Source: a virus. Taken from it: a stretch of DNA of 53,180 bases. The notes below the pieces were generated by a model. The model was given only the letters and a program-made list of their open reading frames with translations. It was not told where the DNA came from and searched no databases. Location: the IMG/VR virus record IMGVR_UViG_3300024255_000034, positions 1 through 53,180 of that record; one strand, 5' to 3'. A program made the translations under genes and the position numbers. Positions 43,609 to 51,267 of the stretch are shown here, piece by piece (positions within the stretch are counted from its first letter, which is position 1; each line of letters starts with the position of its first letter).

Positions 43609-43896
43609 ATGTCAATAATAACACAAACAATAGATGGACAAGATTTTTATGTAAGAAGTCCACTTCCAACAGTCACATGTAATGGTGTGGATTATAGTGT
43701 ATCATGTACATTCCCACTTACGAATTACACTGTAGGTGGAAGTGTCGATACTGCAAATGCAATAGAACATTTTGAACTGTTGGAAACAGCAAGAATTAAT
43801 GAAGCAATAGTAGTTTCATACGGACTACCAGTAATAGAAGATGGCGTAGAAGTTTGGACTATAACAGACCAATACCCATACTTAACAGCGGTATAA
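43609..43896 (+). CDS. small unknown protein between repeat genes A2 and B2
   Basis: A 95-residue protein (QTIDGQDFYVRSPLPTVTCNGVDYSVSCTF, then GGSVDTANAIEHFELLETARINEAIVVSYGLPVIEDG, ending TDQYPYLTAV). It is beta-rich at the front and has a helix in the middle, with two cysteines (24 and 32). No family is recognised. It is inserted where the first A-B pair has only 13 bases, so it is specific to the second module. It has a GGAG ribosome binding site, duplicated with that of the first module. A partner or chaperone of the repeat proteins is possible. Confidence 0.5.
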   Translation: MSIITQTIDGQDFYVRSPLPTVTCNGVDYSVSCTFPLTNYTVGGSVDTANAIEHFELLETARINEAIVVSYGLPVIEDGVEVWTITDQYPYLTAV

Positions 43897-43911
43897 TAGG
43901 AAAATAAACAA

Positions 43912-44790
43912 ATGGCAATAGGAAATACCCAACAACCAAATATAGGAAATGCTAGACAACCTAATATTTATAGGAATCCCTTTACCTATAGGGTTCCGTA
44001 TATTGCCAATGCAAGACAACCTGTAATCTATAGGAATCCTTTTACATATAGGGTACCTTATATTGCTAATGCTAGACAACCTGTAATCTATAGGAATCCT
44101 TTTACATATAGAGTTCCGTATATTGCTAATGCTAGACAACCTAGTACGTATAACCATAGGTCTCCATTTACATATAGAAACCCTGTTGGATATCAGTTAC
44201 CGTTTACTTATAATAATAGACAACCATTTACATACAGAAATCCTGTTGGATATCAGTTACCGTTTACTTATAATAATAGACAACCATTTACATATAGAAA
44301 CCCTGTATCGGCACAAGAACCTAATATACGTAATAGTCAAACACCATTCACGTATGCAAGACAAGGTCAAACACCTTTCACATATCAACATAGAAGTCCG
44401 TTTACATATGCAAGACAGGGTAGAACACCATTTACATATCAAAATAGACAACCTGTAATTTATAGAAATCCTGTAAATGCACAAGAACCTAATATACGTA
44501 ACAGACAAACACCTTTCACATATCAGAACAGACAGCCTGGAACTTATCAGAGAACTGGTCAAACTCCATTCACTTATCAGAATAGACAACCTGTAACATA
44601 TGCAAGACAAGGTCAAACACCTACTACATATCAAAACAGACAACCTAGTACATATGCTAGACAAGGTCAGACACCTACTACATATCAAAACAGACAACCT
44701 GGCACATATGCTAGACAAGGTAGAACACCTGTTATCCGTTGGGACGGTGCATTACAACAAAACTGGCCAGGAACACCTATATCCTCTTAA
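43912..44790 (+). CDS. Tyr/Pro/Gln-rich repeat protein (copy B2)
   Basis: A 292-residue protein starting MAIGNTQQPNIGNARQPNIY, homologous to the start of the protein at 34499. Nearly its whole length is repeats of six- and eight-residue Pro-initiated units (PFTYRV, PYIANARQ, PVIYRN, together 20 aa), later TPTTYQNRQPSTYARQGQ (18 aa). The C-terminus is short: VIRWDGALQQNWPGTPISS. It is strongly basic through Arg. Its DNA contains nearly perfect 60-bp tandem copies. It is directly upstream of the glycosyltransferase and its hairpin-controlled promoter. Probably a secreted-in-virion adhesive or fibre component; no family is known to me. Confidence 0.6.
   Translation: MAIGNTQQPNIGNARQPNIYRNPFTYRVPYIANARQPVIYRNPFTYRVPYIANARQPVIYRNPFTYRVPYIANARQPSTYNHRSPFTYRNPVGYQLPFTYNNRQPFTYRNPVGYQLPFTYNNRQPFTYRNPVSAQEPNIRNSQTPFTYARQGQTPFTYQHRSPFTYARQGRTPFTYQNRQPVIYRNPVNAQEPNIRNRQTPFTYQNRQPGTYQRTGQTPFTYQNRQPVTYARQGQTPTTYQNRQPSTYARQGQTPTTYQNRQPGTYARQGRTPVIRWDGALQQNWPGTPISS
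43981..44280 (+). repeat. tandem 60-bp coding repeats in copy B2
   Basis: 43981-44040 and 44041-44100 are close copies, with a partial third at 44101. A second pair lies at 44161-44220 and 44221-44280. All are in frame. Confidence 0.88.
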
Positions 44791-44816
44791 ACACTAAATA
44801 AGTGTGAGAGGATATA
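44778..44816 (+). promoter_or_regulatory. hairpin with embedded late promoter that can hide the ribosome binding site
   Basis: TATATCCTCT (44778-44787) pairs perfectly with AGAGGATATA (44807-44816). Inside, ACACT (44791-44795) pairs with AGTGT (44801-44805). The 3' arm contains AGAGGA, the ribosome binding site for the ATG at 44824. A late box ACTAAATA (44793-44800) lies in the loop, with predicted +1 near 44806, so late transcripts lack the 5' arm. Confidence 0.65.
44793..44800 (+). promoter_or_regulatory. T4-type late promoter (ACTAAATA)
   Basis: Two changes from consensus, both in the first two positions. TAAATA is intact. See the overlapping hairpin. Confidence 0.45.
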
Positions 44817-44823
44817 ATATATT

Positions 44824-46395
44824 ATGGACAAATTAAAAACTTTAGAGCAAACAAAAGAACTTTTAACATTCCCCGAGTCATTCAAAGATTTAGACCATAG
44901 GTCTAGAAGAGATATAGACCAATGGCATTTAGGTGCAATAAACGACTTATCTAACATAGACGAAGACTCAGAATTTTTTAAGATTTTGGAATACATGTTT
45001 GAAAACATGCCTCCACTTAAATTATGTAAATGGTCTGATTTAGAACAACTTAGAAGAGACGGTAAACTAATTGGTTGGCAAGGTCTCAGATTTCAAGCAA
45101 ACTCATATCATAGATTCTTACCCGAAATTTATACATCAGGTTCCATTAATGAACATGGCGCTCCTTCTACAAAATTTGCAGTATCAGAACCTATAAATGA
45201 TAAAGAAGTTTATATTGGAGACTATGCAGGAGAAGAACTCGAAGAAGGGGATTTTGAAGCAGAAGACTTTCCAATTGCACTAAACTCAATGTATTATCAT
45301 AGTGCAAAAGCACATTGGTTAACTCAAAGTATACAAGAAGAGGGATTGTGGGCACCTATACAGGGTCTTACACAAATGTGTGGAGATAGAATACAATTAA
45401 TGATTCACCCAGGCTCTGTTCGTTCAGGTTGTTTTGAAGAAATGGAAGACCCAACTCATGAATTATTATTATGGGATTCACATGATATTATACCATCAAA
45501 TCCATTAACAGTCAAGCAATGTTTAGAGTACTGGCAAGATAAAGTTTGTAATGGGGTTAGGAAACCAAAGTACAAAGGTCTTTCTGCAATATGGACAATG
45601 GGAACTATAGAGTTCCAAGCAGACTTTAGTAATGTAGATTTTAGAAAGTATGTTTGGGAACATAGTGAAAAGGTCACTAAACTTGCAAAAGGAAAACCTC
45701 TCAATATTTACATTGGGTATGATAGTAGGCACAATGGATTAGAAAATGTATGTAAGGAATCTATACTAAAGTCTATAAAACAATCTATTGGGGGTGGAAG
45801 ACTTGTAAACTATAATAAGTTTATACCCGAAATTAAATTTTTAGATGTGTCTAAGATACCCGAATACAAAAGACCATATGAGAATCAATCCACATGGTTT
45901 ACATACAGTAGATTCTTAATCCCTTACTTAGAAAACTATGAGGGGTTCAGTTTGTTTATAGATGATGATTTCATTTTTAGTAAATCATTACTACCTATGT
46001 TTTACTATTTAAATACAGATGATGCAATTGCATGTATTAAGTATCCTCAAATAAAACATGATGAAACTAAATTTGACGGAGAAGTAAACATAGATTATCC
46101 ATGTAAGTTATGGTCTTCAATGATGTTCTTTAATAATGGACATGAAGACTGTAAAAAGTTAACACCCGAAGTTGTGAATACATGGACTGGAGCTCAATTA
46201 CACCAATTTGAATGGACTGATAAAATTAGTCCTATACCTGAAAAATATATATTTGTTGAAGGGTATGATAACCCTGATGTAAAGTGGGACTATAGCGGAA
46301 TCCATTATACTAGGGGAGGCCCGTGGATAAATGACATGGATTCTAGTCACATAAATAACTTAGAAGATTATAATAAAGTAAAAAATCTATTGTAA
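44824..46395 (+). CDS. GT8-like glycosyltransferase fused to a ParB-like 'HPG' domain
   Basis: A 523-residue two-part protein. Residues about 150-235 match the protein at 8878: YHSAKAHWLTQSIQEEGLWAPI and RIQLMIHPGSVR (HPG 195-197). Residues about 292-523 look like a GT-A glycosyltransferase of family 8 type: LNIYIGYDSR (293-302), WFTYSRFLIPYLENYEGFSLFIDDDFIF with a DDD metal site (380-382), and HYTRGGPWIND near the C-terminus. It would move a sugar from a nucleotide donor. Donor and acceptor are unknown. Adjacent repeat proteins and oxygenases suggest a virion protein as acceptor. Translation may be gated by the hairpin upstream. Confidence 0.6.
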   Translation: MDKLKTLEQTKELLTFPESFKDLDHRSRRDIDQWHLGAINDLSNIDEDSEFFKILEYMFENMPPLKLCKWSDLEQLRRDGKLIGWQGLRFQANSYHRFLPEIYTSGSINEHGAPSTKFAVSEPINDKEVYIGDYAGEELEEGDFEAEDFPIALNSMYYHSAKAHWLTQSIQEEGLWAPIQGLTQMCGDRIQLMIHPGSVRSGCFEEMEDPTHELLLWDSHDIIPSNPLTVKQCLEYWQDKVCNGVRKPKYKGLSAIWTMGTIEFQADFSNVDFRKYVWEHSEKVTKLAKGKPLNIYIGYDSRHNGLENVCKESILKSIKQSIGGGRLVNYNKFIPEIKFLDVSKIPEYKRPYENQSTWFTYSRFLIPYLENYEGFSLFIDDDFIFSKSLLPMFYYLNTDDAIACIKYPQIKHDETKFDGEVNIDYPCKLWSSMMFFNNGHEDCKKLTPEVVNTWTGAQLHQFEWTDKISPIPEKYIFVEGYDNPDVKWDYSGIHYTRGGPWINDMDSSHINNLEDYNKVKNLL

Positions 46396-46424
46396 TTTAA
46401 ACATAATTGAGGTATAATAACAGT

Positions 46425-46982
46425 ATGAACGCACTAATTTACACGGAAGACCAAAAGTTAATAATCAGAAAACCAAATGGTTTACAATACGAGTTTGCAA
46501 ATACAGACCAACCTGAACTTGGATTTGATTTTGATGTATTGGTATATGACGATATTGAAGTCATAATAGAAAAATGGGAAGATGGAAAGTGTTTTGACGA
46601 CCAAGTACAAAGGCCTGTCACTGGGGGTGAGAAAGAAATCATTGAAAACTATATTTCAAACTCTGAACCTCCTGTAGGAATAACATTAAATAATCAATAT
46701 GCACAAGACTTAATGAATCAACTTAAAGGAAACGTAGATGATTTTATGGGGAACTATGGTTTTGAAGACTTAACAGAAGTCACTTTTGCAGGTAGAGAGG
46801 GCTCTAATCACCCATATAGGTCTAATGCAAGAAGAGTAATGGAATACACTGATTCTCAGTATGTCATATATGACCAGTTAGTAAATGAAATATTTGCAAC
46901 TAGAGAAGACCATTTAAAAGATATACAAGAATATATAAACCAACTTCCTATAGCAAGTTTATTGCCTGACCACGAAAGATAA
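46425..46982 (+). CDS. unknown protein, possibly fibre-assembly type
   Basis: I start at the ATG giving MNALIYTEDQKL (185 aa). It is preceded by GAGG at normal distance; the TTG further upstream is unlikely. The protein is acidic, with IIRKPNGLQYEFANTDQPELG and FDVLVYDDIEVIIEKWEDG in the first half. It has a helical C-terminus (QYVIYDQLVNEIFATREDHLK). The pattern of an acidic N-terminal beta part and a late helix recalls phage tail fibre assembly chaperones, but I have no clear family match. It lies between the glycosyltransferase and an oxygenase. Confidence 0.5.
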   Translation: MNALIYTEDQKLIIRKPNGLQYEFANTDQPELGFDFDVLVYDDIEVIIEKWEDGKCFDDQVQRPVTGGEKEIIENYISNSEPPVGITLNNQYAQDLMNQLKGNVDDFMGNYGFEDLTEVTFAGREGSNHPYRSNARRVMEYTDSQYVIYDQLVNEIFATREDHLKDIQEYINQLPIASLLPDHER

Positions 46983-46985
46983 GTC

Positions 46986-47705
46986 ATGTATGATGACATA
47001 AAAGTCGTCCACATAGACGAACCTTTTAAAATAAAAGATTTACCACTTAAAGATATCTATGTCTTAGATAACTATCTAGCAACTGAACTACATCATCATT
47101 TTGATGATTACATAGTTGCTAATAACCTTTGGTCTAAAACTAATCAAGTAGGTAGTGGGAGTCCAACGGGTCTACCTCATCATAGTTTTTGGGGTGCAAC
47201 TTATTATAGAGAGGATATGAAATTGGAAAAAAATATGGATAAACTCCATACAGTATTTCCTTACTATTTAAACAGAAGACTACAAACAGAATTTGGATTT
47301 AAGTGGGAAAGATTTCAATACATGGGACTAAACTCACAAACACAAGGCCTACAAGGGACAACACACGCAGATTGTCAAGAGGAAGATGAATGGAATCTCT
47401 CATTCCTTTATTATACCAATAAGTTTTGGAATAAAGAGTGGGGTGGAACATTGAGGTTGTATAATGAAATGCAACAGGGATTAGACGGTAGACAAGAACA
47501 TATAGACAATCACCAAATTGCAGAAGTTGAGTTTAAACCAAACAGATTAATAATTTTTGACGGAAGGATACCACATGGTGCAGATGCACCCACTCCTTCA
47601 GCACGATATATAGATAGAAGGTCTCTTGTTTTAAGAGGGGACGAAGTAAGATTAGTAAAGGAAGAAGAATTTTTTCATGCCAACGATAGAATTTCACACA
47701 TATAA
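46986..47705 (+). CDS. 2OG-Fe(II) dioxygenase, prolyl-hydroxylase-like
   Basis: A 239-residue enzyme with the double-stranded beta-helix motifs of 2-oxoglutarate/iron dioxygenases. The HxD pair is in THADCQEEDEWNLSFLYYTN (H127, D129). The sequence KEWGGTLRLYN follows. The distal His is in IFDGRIPHGADAPTP (H197), and an Arg that may bind 2-oxoglutarate is in RYIDRRSLVLRG (207-218). The 'WGG.L.LY...' plus 'P.RL..FD....H' layout is prolyl-4-hydroxylase-like. The reaction would couple 2OG decarboxylation to hydroxylation; the substrate is unknown. The neighbouring Pro-rich repeat proteins are attractive candidates. Confidence 0.8.
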   Translation: MYDDIKVVHIDEPFKIKDLPLKDIYVLDNYLATELHHHFDDYIVANNLWSKTNQVGSGSPTGLPHHSFWGATYYREDMKLEKNMDKLHTVFPYYLNRRLQTEFGFKWERFQYMGLNSQTQGLQGTTHADCQEEDEWNLSFLYYTNKFWNKEWGGTLRLYNEMQQGLDGRQEHIDNHQIAEVEFKPNRLIIFDGRIPHGADAPTPSARYIDRRSLVLRGDEVRLVKEEEFFHANDRISHI

Positions 47706-48570
47706 TAAAGAAACACTTAAGGACTTTAAACCAGTTCTTGCTAGTTCTATATCACCTGATTGGTGGAAGAAAGCAAAAGTTGGTGAAATAGTTAGAGGAG
47801 TAGTTCAACAAACTATTCGTTCATGTCCTGCAATGGACGATTGGTTAAAAAGTGGTTGGTATCTACTTGCAAATAGAGATATTGAAGTTATAAATGGTAT
47901 AAGTAAACATGATTCGGGAAGTCCTACTACTGCAACTGCAGACCCACGCAATACTGCATACAATTCTAGTAGTCACCCAATAACACAAACACTAGACGCA
48001 TTTGAATACTTAGGTAGTGGTAAACCAGTTAAAGATGCATTTAAAATGAGAAACCCTTGGAATATCAAAACACCACCTGGCTATTCTTGTTTTTACCTAG
48101 ACCCATTCTTATTTCAGAATGACTACTTTGCAACTTGGCAAGGAATAATAGATACAGATGATTTTAATGTTGGAATGGATAATGCACAAATCATATTTTA
48201 TCCTAAAGTTGACCATTCTTTTGTAATACCAAAAGGAACTCCTCTTTGTCAAATCATACCATATAAAAGAGATACTTGGAATGCCTCATACGTTGTTAAT
48301 ACACATGAATCTTGGATAAAGAATCGTGCAACAATAACTTCAGAATTTGAAGATGAACCTACAAACAAATCTATGCAAGAGTGGTCTCAAATAACTAATT
48401 TTGAAGATGAGACTATAACTGGATTTGGTGGTTATAGGAGAGGTAAGTTTTGGAAACCAAAAGGTAAATTCTATAGTGAAGATACCCCACCACCCGAATG
48501 TCCTATGCATAAACAAACAGAAGATATACAGAGTGAAACACAATTGGAGTTTGATTTCAATGGCAGTTAG
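47677..48570 (+). CDS. DUF6065-like protein
   Basis: A 297-residue protein. It contains SCPAMDDWLKSGWYL (near 50-64), MRNPWNIKTPPGYSCFYLDPFLFQNDYF, GIIDTDDFN and IPKGTPLCQIIPYKRD. These form the pattern of the DUF6065 family, found in bacteria and phages and often next to 2OG oxygenases or glycan genes. Its Phe/Pro/Tyr-rich core is compatible with a cupin- or jelly-roll-like fold. The C-terminal 40 residues are polar and end in an acidic tail. It overlaps both flanking oxygenase genes, so all three are co-translated. No catalytic role can be assigned. Confidence 0.6.
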   Translation: MPTIEFHTYNKETLKDFKPVLASSISPDWWKKAKVGEIVRGVVQQTIRSCPAMDDWLKSGWYLLANRDIEVINGISKHDSGSPTTATADPRNTAYNSSSHPITQTLDAFEYLGSGKPVKDAFKMRNPWNIKTPPGYSCFYLDPFLFQNDYFATWQGIIDTDDFNVGMDNAQIIFYPKVDHSFVIPKGTPLCQIIPYKRDTWNASYVVNTHESWIKNRATITSEFEDEPTNKSMQEWSQITNFEDETITGFGGYRRGKFWKPKGKFYSEDTPPPECPMHKQTEDIQSETQLEFDFNGS

Positions 48571-49264
48571 ATTATTATTCCCAACTTTTGTATTTGAGAA
48601 AGATTTATTAGACCCTAGTTTAGACTCGAACAGAGGTATAGACCAAAATTATTTAGACCTTCTTGTAGATACTATGGATGGTATGAGAAGGAAAGACCCT
48701 CAAGGTAGAAGACTATCAAACGCATATACTGGTTGGCAATCACATGATGGTTGTGAGTCTAATCCTGCATTTCAAAAAATCATGAATAGAATACAAACTA
48801 TGTTTTATGATGAGATATGGCCTTTTCATGGATTAGACCGTAATAAAGCACAAATGCAAATAGGTAATTCTTGGGCAAACATAAATGATAAACTTGCATG
48901 GAACAAACCACACTTACATAATGGTTGTTGGTATAGTGGTGTGTTTTACATAAAAGCAGATGGTGATGAAGGTCATATTGAAATGATTGATACAAATCCT
49001 AAAGTTGTTTCAGATTTTCCTAACTCCCCAAGAACTCCTACTAGTAAGGGATATGAACCTAGAAGTGGTAAGTTAATCCTTTTTCCAAGTGGTCTCATGC
49101 ACATGGTAGAACCAAATCCAACTGATAAAGAAAGATACTCAATATCATTTAATATAGAAATGAAATATACTTCTTCTGAAGGACATAGTGGTAATATAGA
49201 TAACTATAATCCTGATGAATTTGTTTATAATATATCTCCAAATGGACAACTTATAACCGACTAA
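48560..49264 (+). CDS. second 2OG-Fe(II) dioxygenase (Pfam 2OG-FeII_Oxy_5 type)
   Basis: I use the ATG at 48560 (MAVRLLFPTFVFEKDL, 234 aa). The longer frame from 48425 would run inside the preceding gene. The family block is clear: NSWANINDKLAWNKPHLHNGCWYSGVFYIKAD (His118, His120), then SGKLILFPSGLMHMVEPN (His181) and ERYSISFNIE (Arg192). This class occurs repeatedly in T4-like cyanophages. Substrate unknown. The usual HxD acid is not at the expected place after His118, so iron ligation should be checked. It ends just before a late promoter. Confidence 0.78.
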   Translation: MAVRLLFPTFVFEKDLLDPSLDSNRGIDQNYLDLLVDTMDGMRRKDPQGRRLSNAYTGWQSHDGCESNPAFQKIMNRIQTMFYDEIWPFHGLDRNKAQMQIGNSWANINDKLAWNKPHLHNGCWYSGVFYIKADGDEGHIEMIDTNPKVVSDFPNSPRTPTSKGYEPRSGKLILFPSGLMHMVEPNPTDKERYSISFNIEMKYTSSEGHSGNIDNYNPDEFVYNISPNGQLITD

Positions 49265-49268
49265 CTAT

Positions 49269-49276
49269 TCTAAATA
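49269..49276 (+). promoter_or_regulatory. T4-type late promoter (TCTAAATA), predicted leaderless
   Basis: TCTAAATA followed by CTAGT and the ATG at 49282. The T4 start-site spacing falls on the A of the ATG. Confidence 0.55.
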
Positions 49277-49281
49277 CTAGT

Positions 49282-49542
49282 ATGGAAATAGTAATCGACA
49301 CTCACCTCTTATGGAACCTTATGATAACATTCGTGTTAGCACCACTAGGTTTTCTCATAAGAAATCTTTTGTCCGAACAGAAAAGAATAGATATACTTGT
49401 TAACAAGACAAGAGAAGAATTAGCAAAAGAATATGTTACCCGTGAAGAAGTAGAAATTGTGTCTGAAAGACTAATCGCTACTATGAACAGGATAGACGAA
49501 AAGATAGACCGTCTACAATCTAAGACTTACTTCCAAGAATAG
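49282..49542 (+). CDS. small membrane-anchored coiled-coil protein
   Basis: An 86-residue protein with one N-terminal hydrophobic helix (LLWNLMITFVLAPLGFLI) and a long charged coiled coil after it (KRIDILVNKTREELAKEYVTREEVEIVSERLIATMNRIDEKIDRLQ). Similar one-helix proteins precede gene 13 in other marine T4-like phages. It could be a small holin- or spanin-like protein, or a virion component. It has no second membrane segment or lipobox. Confidence 0.55.
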   Translation: MEIVIDTHLLWNLMITFVLAPLGFLIRNLLSEQKRIDILVNKTREELAKEYVTREEVEIVSERLIATMNRIDEKIDRLQSKTYFQE

Positions 49543-49554
49543 GTTCTAAATTCA

Positions 49555-49562
49555 TATAAATA
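49555..49562 (+). promoter_or_regulatory. T4-type late promoter for the neck/terminase operon
   Basis: Perfect TATAAATA followed by GTAGTAGACG. Predicted +1 near 49568 gives a short leader with ACAGGA before the ATG at 49594. Confidence 0.72.
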
Positions 49563-49593
49563 GTAGTAGACGCAAATTTACTACAGGATTACT

Positions 49594-50409
49594 ATGGCAG
49601 AACCAACATCAAAAAGTACCTTAAAAGACTATATAAAAAGGAAACTTGGAGCCCCAGTATTGGAGATTAATGTTGATGACGACCAATTAGATGATAGAAT
49701 TGATGAAGCACTACAATACTTTCATGAATATCATTACAATGGTTCTATCAAAACTTATCTAAAACACGAAATAACACAAGAAGAAATCAACTCATTTAAA
49801 ACAAATGATACACTTACTGGTTCTACTAGTGGAACACAAGCAATCGCAGGTCAGTCCTATGGTGAGAGTAAAAGTTATGTGACACTACCCGAACATGTGT
49901 TAAGTGTATTACGAATATTCCCATTTAATTCAGGACAAACATCTAGTATGTTTGATATACAATATCAGTTAAGACTAAATGACCTTTGGGATTTAACTTC
50001 CACAAGTGTTTTATACTATTCACAAGTACAACAACATCTTAAGTTAATAAATGATATGTTAGTAGGACAAATACCTATAAGATATAATGCACACCAAAAC
50101 AGATTGTATATTGATTATACTACTGCAAAACTAAATGCTGGAGAGTACATTATTATAGAATGTTATAGAAAGATAGACCCTGCAGACTTTACAGACATAT
50201 ACAATGATATGTTTCTTAAAAAGTATGCAACTGCATTAGTTAAGTATCAGTGGGGTGAAAACCTATCTAAGTTCCAAGGTATTGCATTGCCAGGTGGTGT
50301 GACACTTGATGCACAACAAATTAAAACAGAAGCACAAGAAGAGATTACAAGATTAGAAGAAGAGTCAAGACTGAATTTTGAAATGCCAGTCATGGACTTA
50401 ATGGGATAA
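49594..50409 (+). CDS. 13: gp13 neck protein
   Basis: A 271-residue protein (T4 gp13 is 309 aa). Diagnostic N-terminus: STLKDYIKRKLGAPVLEINVDDDQLDDRIDEALQYFHEYHYNG. YDLRLNDLWDLTSTSVLYYSQVQQHL and IECYRKIDPADFTDIYNDMFLKKYATALVKYQWGENLSKF follow the family. gp13 and gp14 close the packaged head and form the neck. It leads an operon with genes 14-17. Confidence 0.88.
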   Translation: MAEPTSKSTLKDYIKRKLGAPVLEINVDDDQLDDRIDEALQYFHEYHYNGSIKTYLKHEITQEEINSFKTNDTLTGSTSGTQAIAGQSYGESKSYVTLPEHVLSVLRIFPFNSGQTSSMFDIQYQLRLNDLWDLTSTSVLYYSQVQQHLKLINDMLVGQIPIRYNAHQNRLYIDYTTAKLNAGEYIIIECYRKIDPADFTDIYNDMFLKKYATALVKYQWGENLSKFQGIALPGGVTLDAQQIKTEAQEEITRLEEESRLNFEMPVMDLMG

Positions 50410-50412
50410 ATT

Positions 50413-51267
50413 ATGCCAACAAATGTATTTTTTAACCATGCAGTATCAACTGAACAACACCTTTATGAGGATTTAGTTGTTGAGTCGTTAAGAATGTATG
50501 GACACGAAACATTCTATCTACCAAGAGAAATTGTAGAGGAAGATTCAATTCTTGGAGAAGATGTGCAATCAACATTCGGTGATGCATATTCTGTAGAGAT
50601 GTATATAGAAAATACTGATGGCTTTGAAGGAGAGGGAGACCTCTTTAGTAAGTTTGGTGTATCTGTTAGGGATACTGCAACCTTTGTCATATCTTTAAGA
50701 ACATGGGAAAGATTCATATCATTAGACTCTAACCTTGCAACTTCAATGAGACCTAACGAAGGTGATTTAATACACTTCCCTCTTAGTGGTTCAATGTTTG
50801 AAATTAAATTCGTAGAACATGAGAATCCATTCTATCAAGTAGGTAAATTATTTGTATTTAAATTGCAATGTGAATTGTTTGAATATAGTGGAGAGGATTT
50901 TGATACTGGAACAAACGCAGACTTAGTAGAACTAGACCAAGCATATCAAGTTAAATTAACCATGTTTAATACTGGTAGTGGTAATTATACTGTTAATGAG
51001 AATGTCACTAAAGGTGGAGTTGTTGTTGGAGAAGTAGTTTCATGGTCTCCACAAAATCATTTATTATCCGTAAAAGATAATACAATAACACTTGCAGATA
51101 ATGATGTTTTAATTGGTGCAAGTTCAGCTGCAGAATACACTATTCAATCTATAGAAGATGTTCTAACATTCGGTAATGATGGAAATGCACAAAACAAAGA
51201 TTTTGAAGATACTGCAGACAACTACCTAGACTTCTCAGAAACAAACCCTTTCGGTGAGGTCACATAA
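50413..51267 (+). CDS. 14: gp14 neck protein
   Basis: A 284-residue protein (T4 gp14 is 256 aa). N-terminal pattern: FFNHAVSTEQHLYEDLVVESLRMYGHETFYLPREIVEEDSI, followed by FISLDSNLATSMRPNEGDLIHFPLSGSMFEIKFVEHENPFYQ. These are family hallmarks. It forms the neck with gp13. An inserted beta module near 185-255 is rich in Val and Asn. Its stop overlaps the ATG of gene 15. Confidence 0.88.
   Translation: MPTNVFFNHAVSTEQHLYEDLVVESLRMYGHETFYLPREIVEEDSILGEDVQSTFGDAYSVEMYIENTDGFEGEGDLFSKFGVSVRDTATFVISLRTWERFISLDSNLATSMRPNEGDLIHFPLSGSMFEIKFVEHENPFYQVGKLFVFKLQCELFEYSGEDFDTGTNADLVELDQAYQVKLTMFNTGSGNYTVNENVTKGGVVVGEVVSWSPQNHLLSVKDNTITLADNDVLIGASSAAEYTIQSIEDVLTFGNDGNAQNKDFEDTADNYLDFSETNPFGEVT

Noticed and set aside
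48425-48559. Longer form of the second 2OG oxygenase
   Set aside because: The extra residues come from a frame inside the DUF6065-like gene and look random; the family begins with a LFPT.VF strand.
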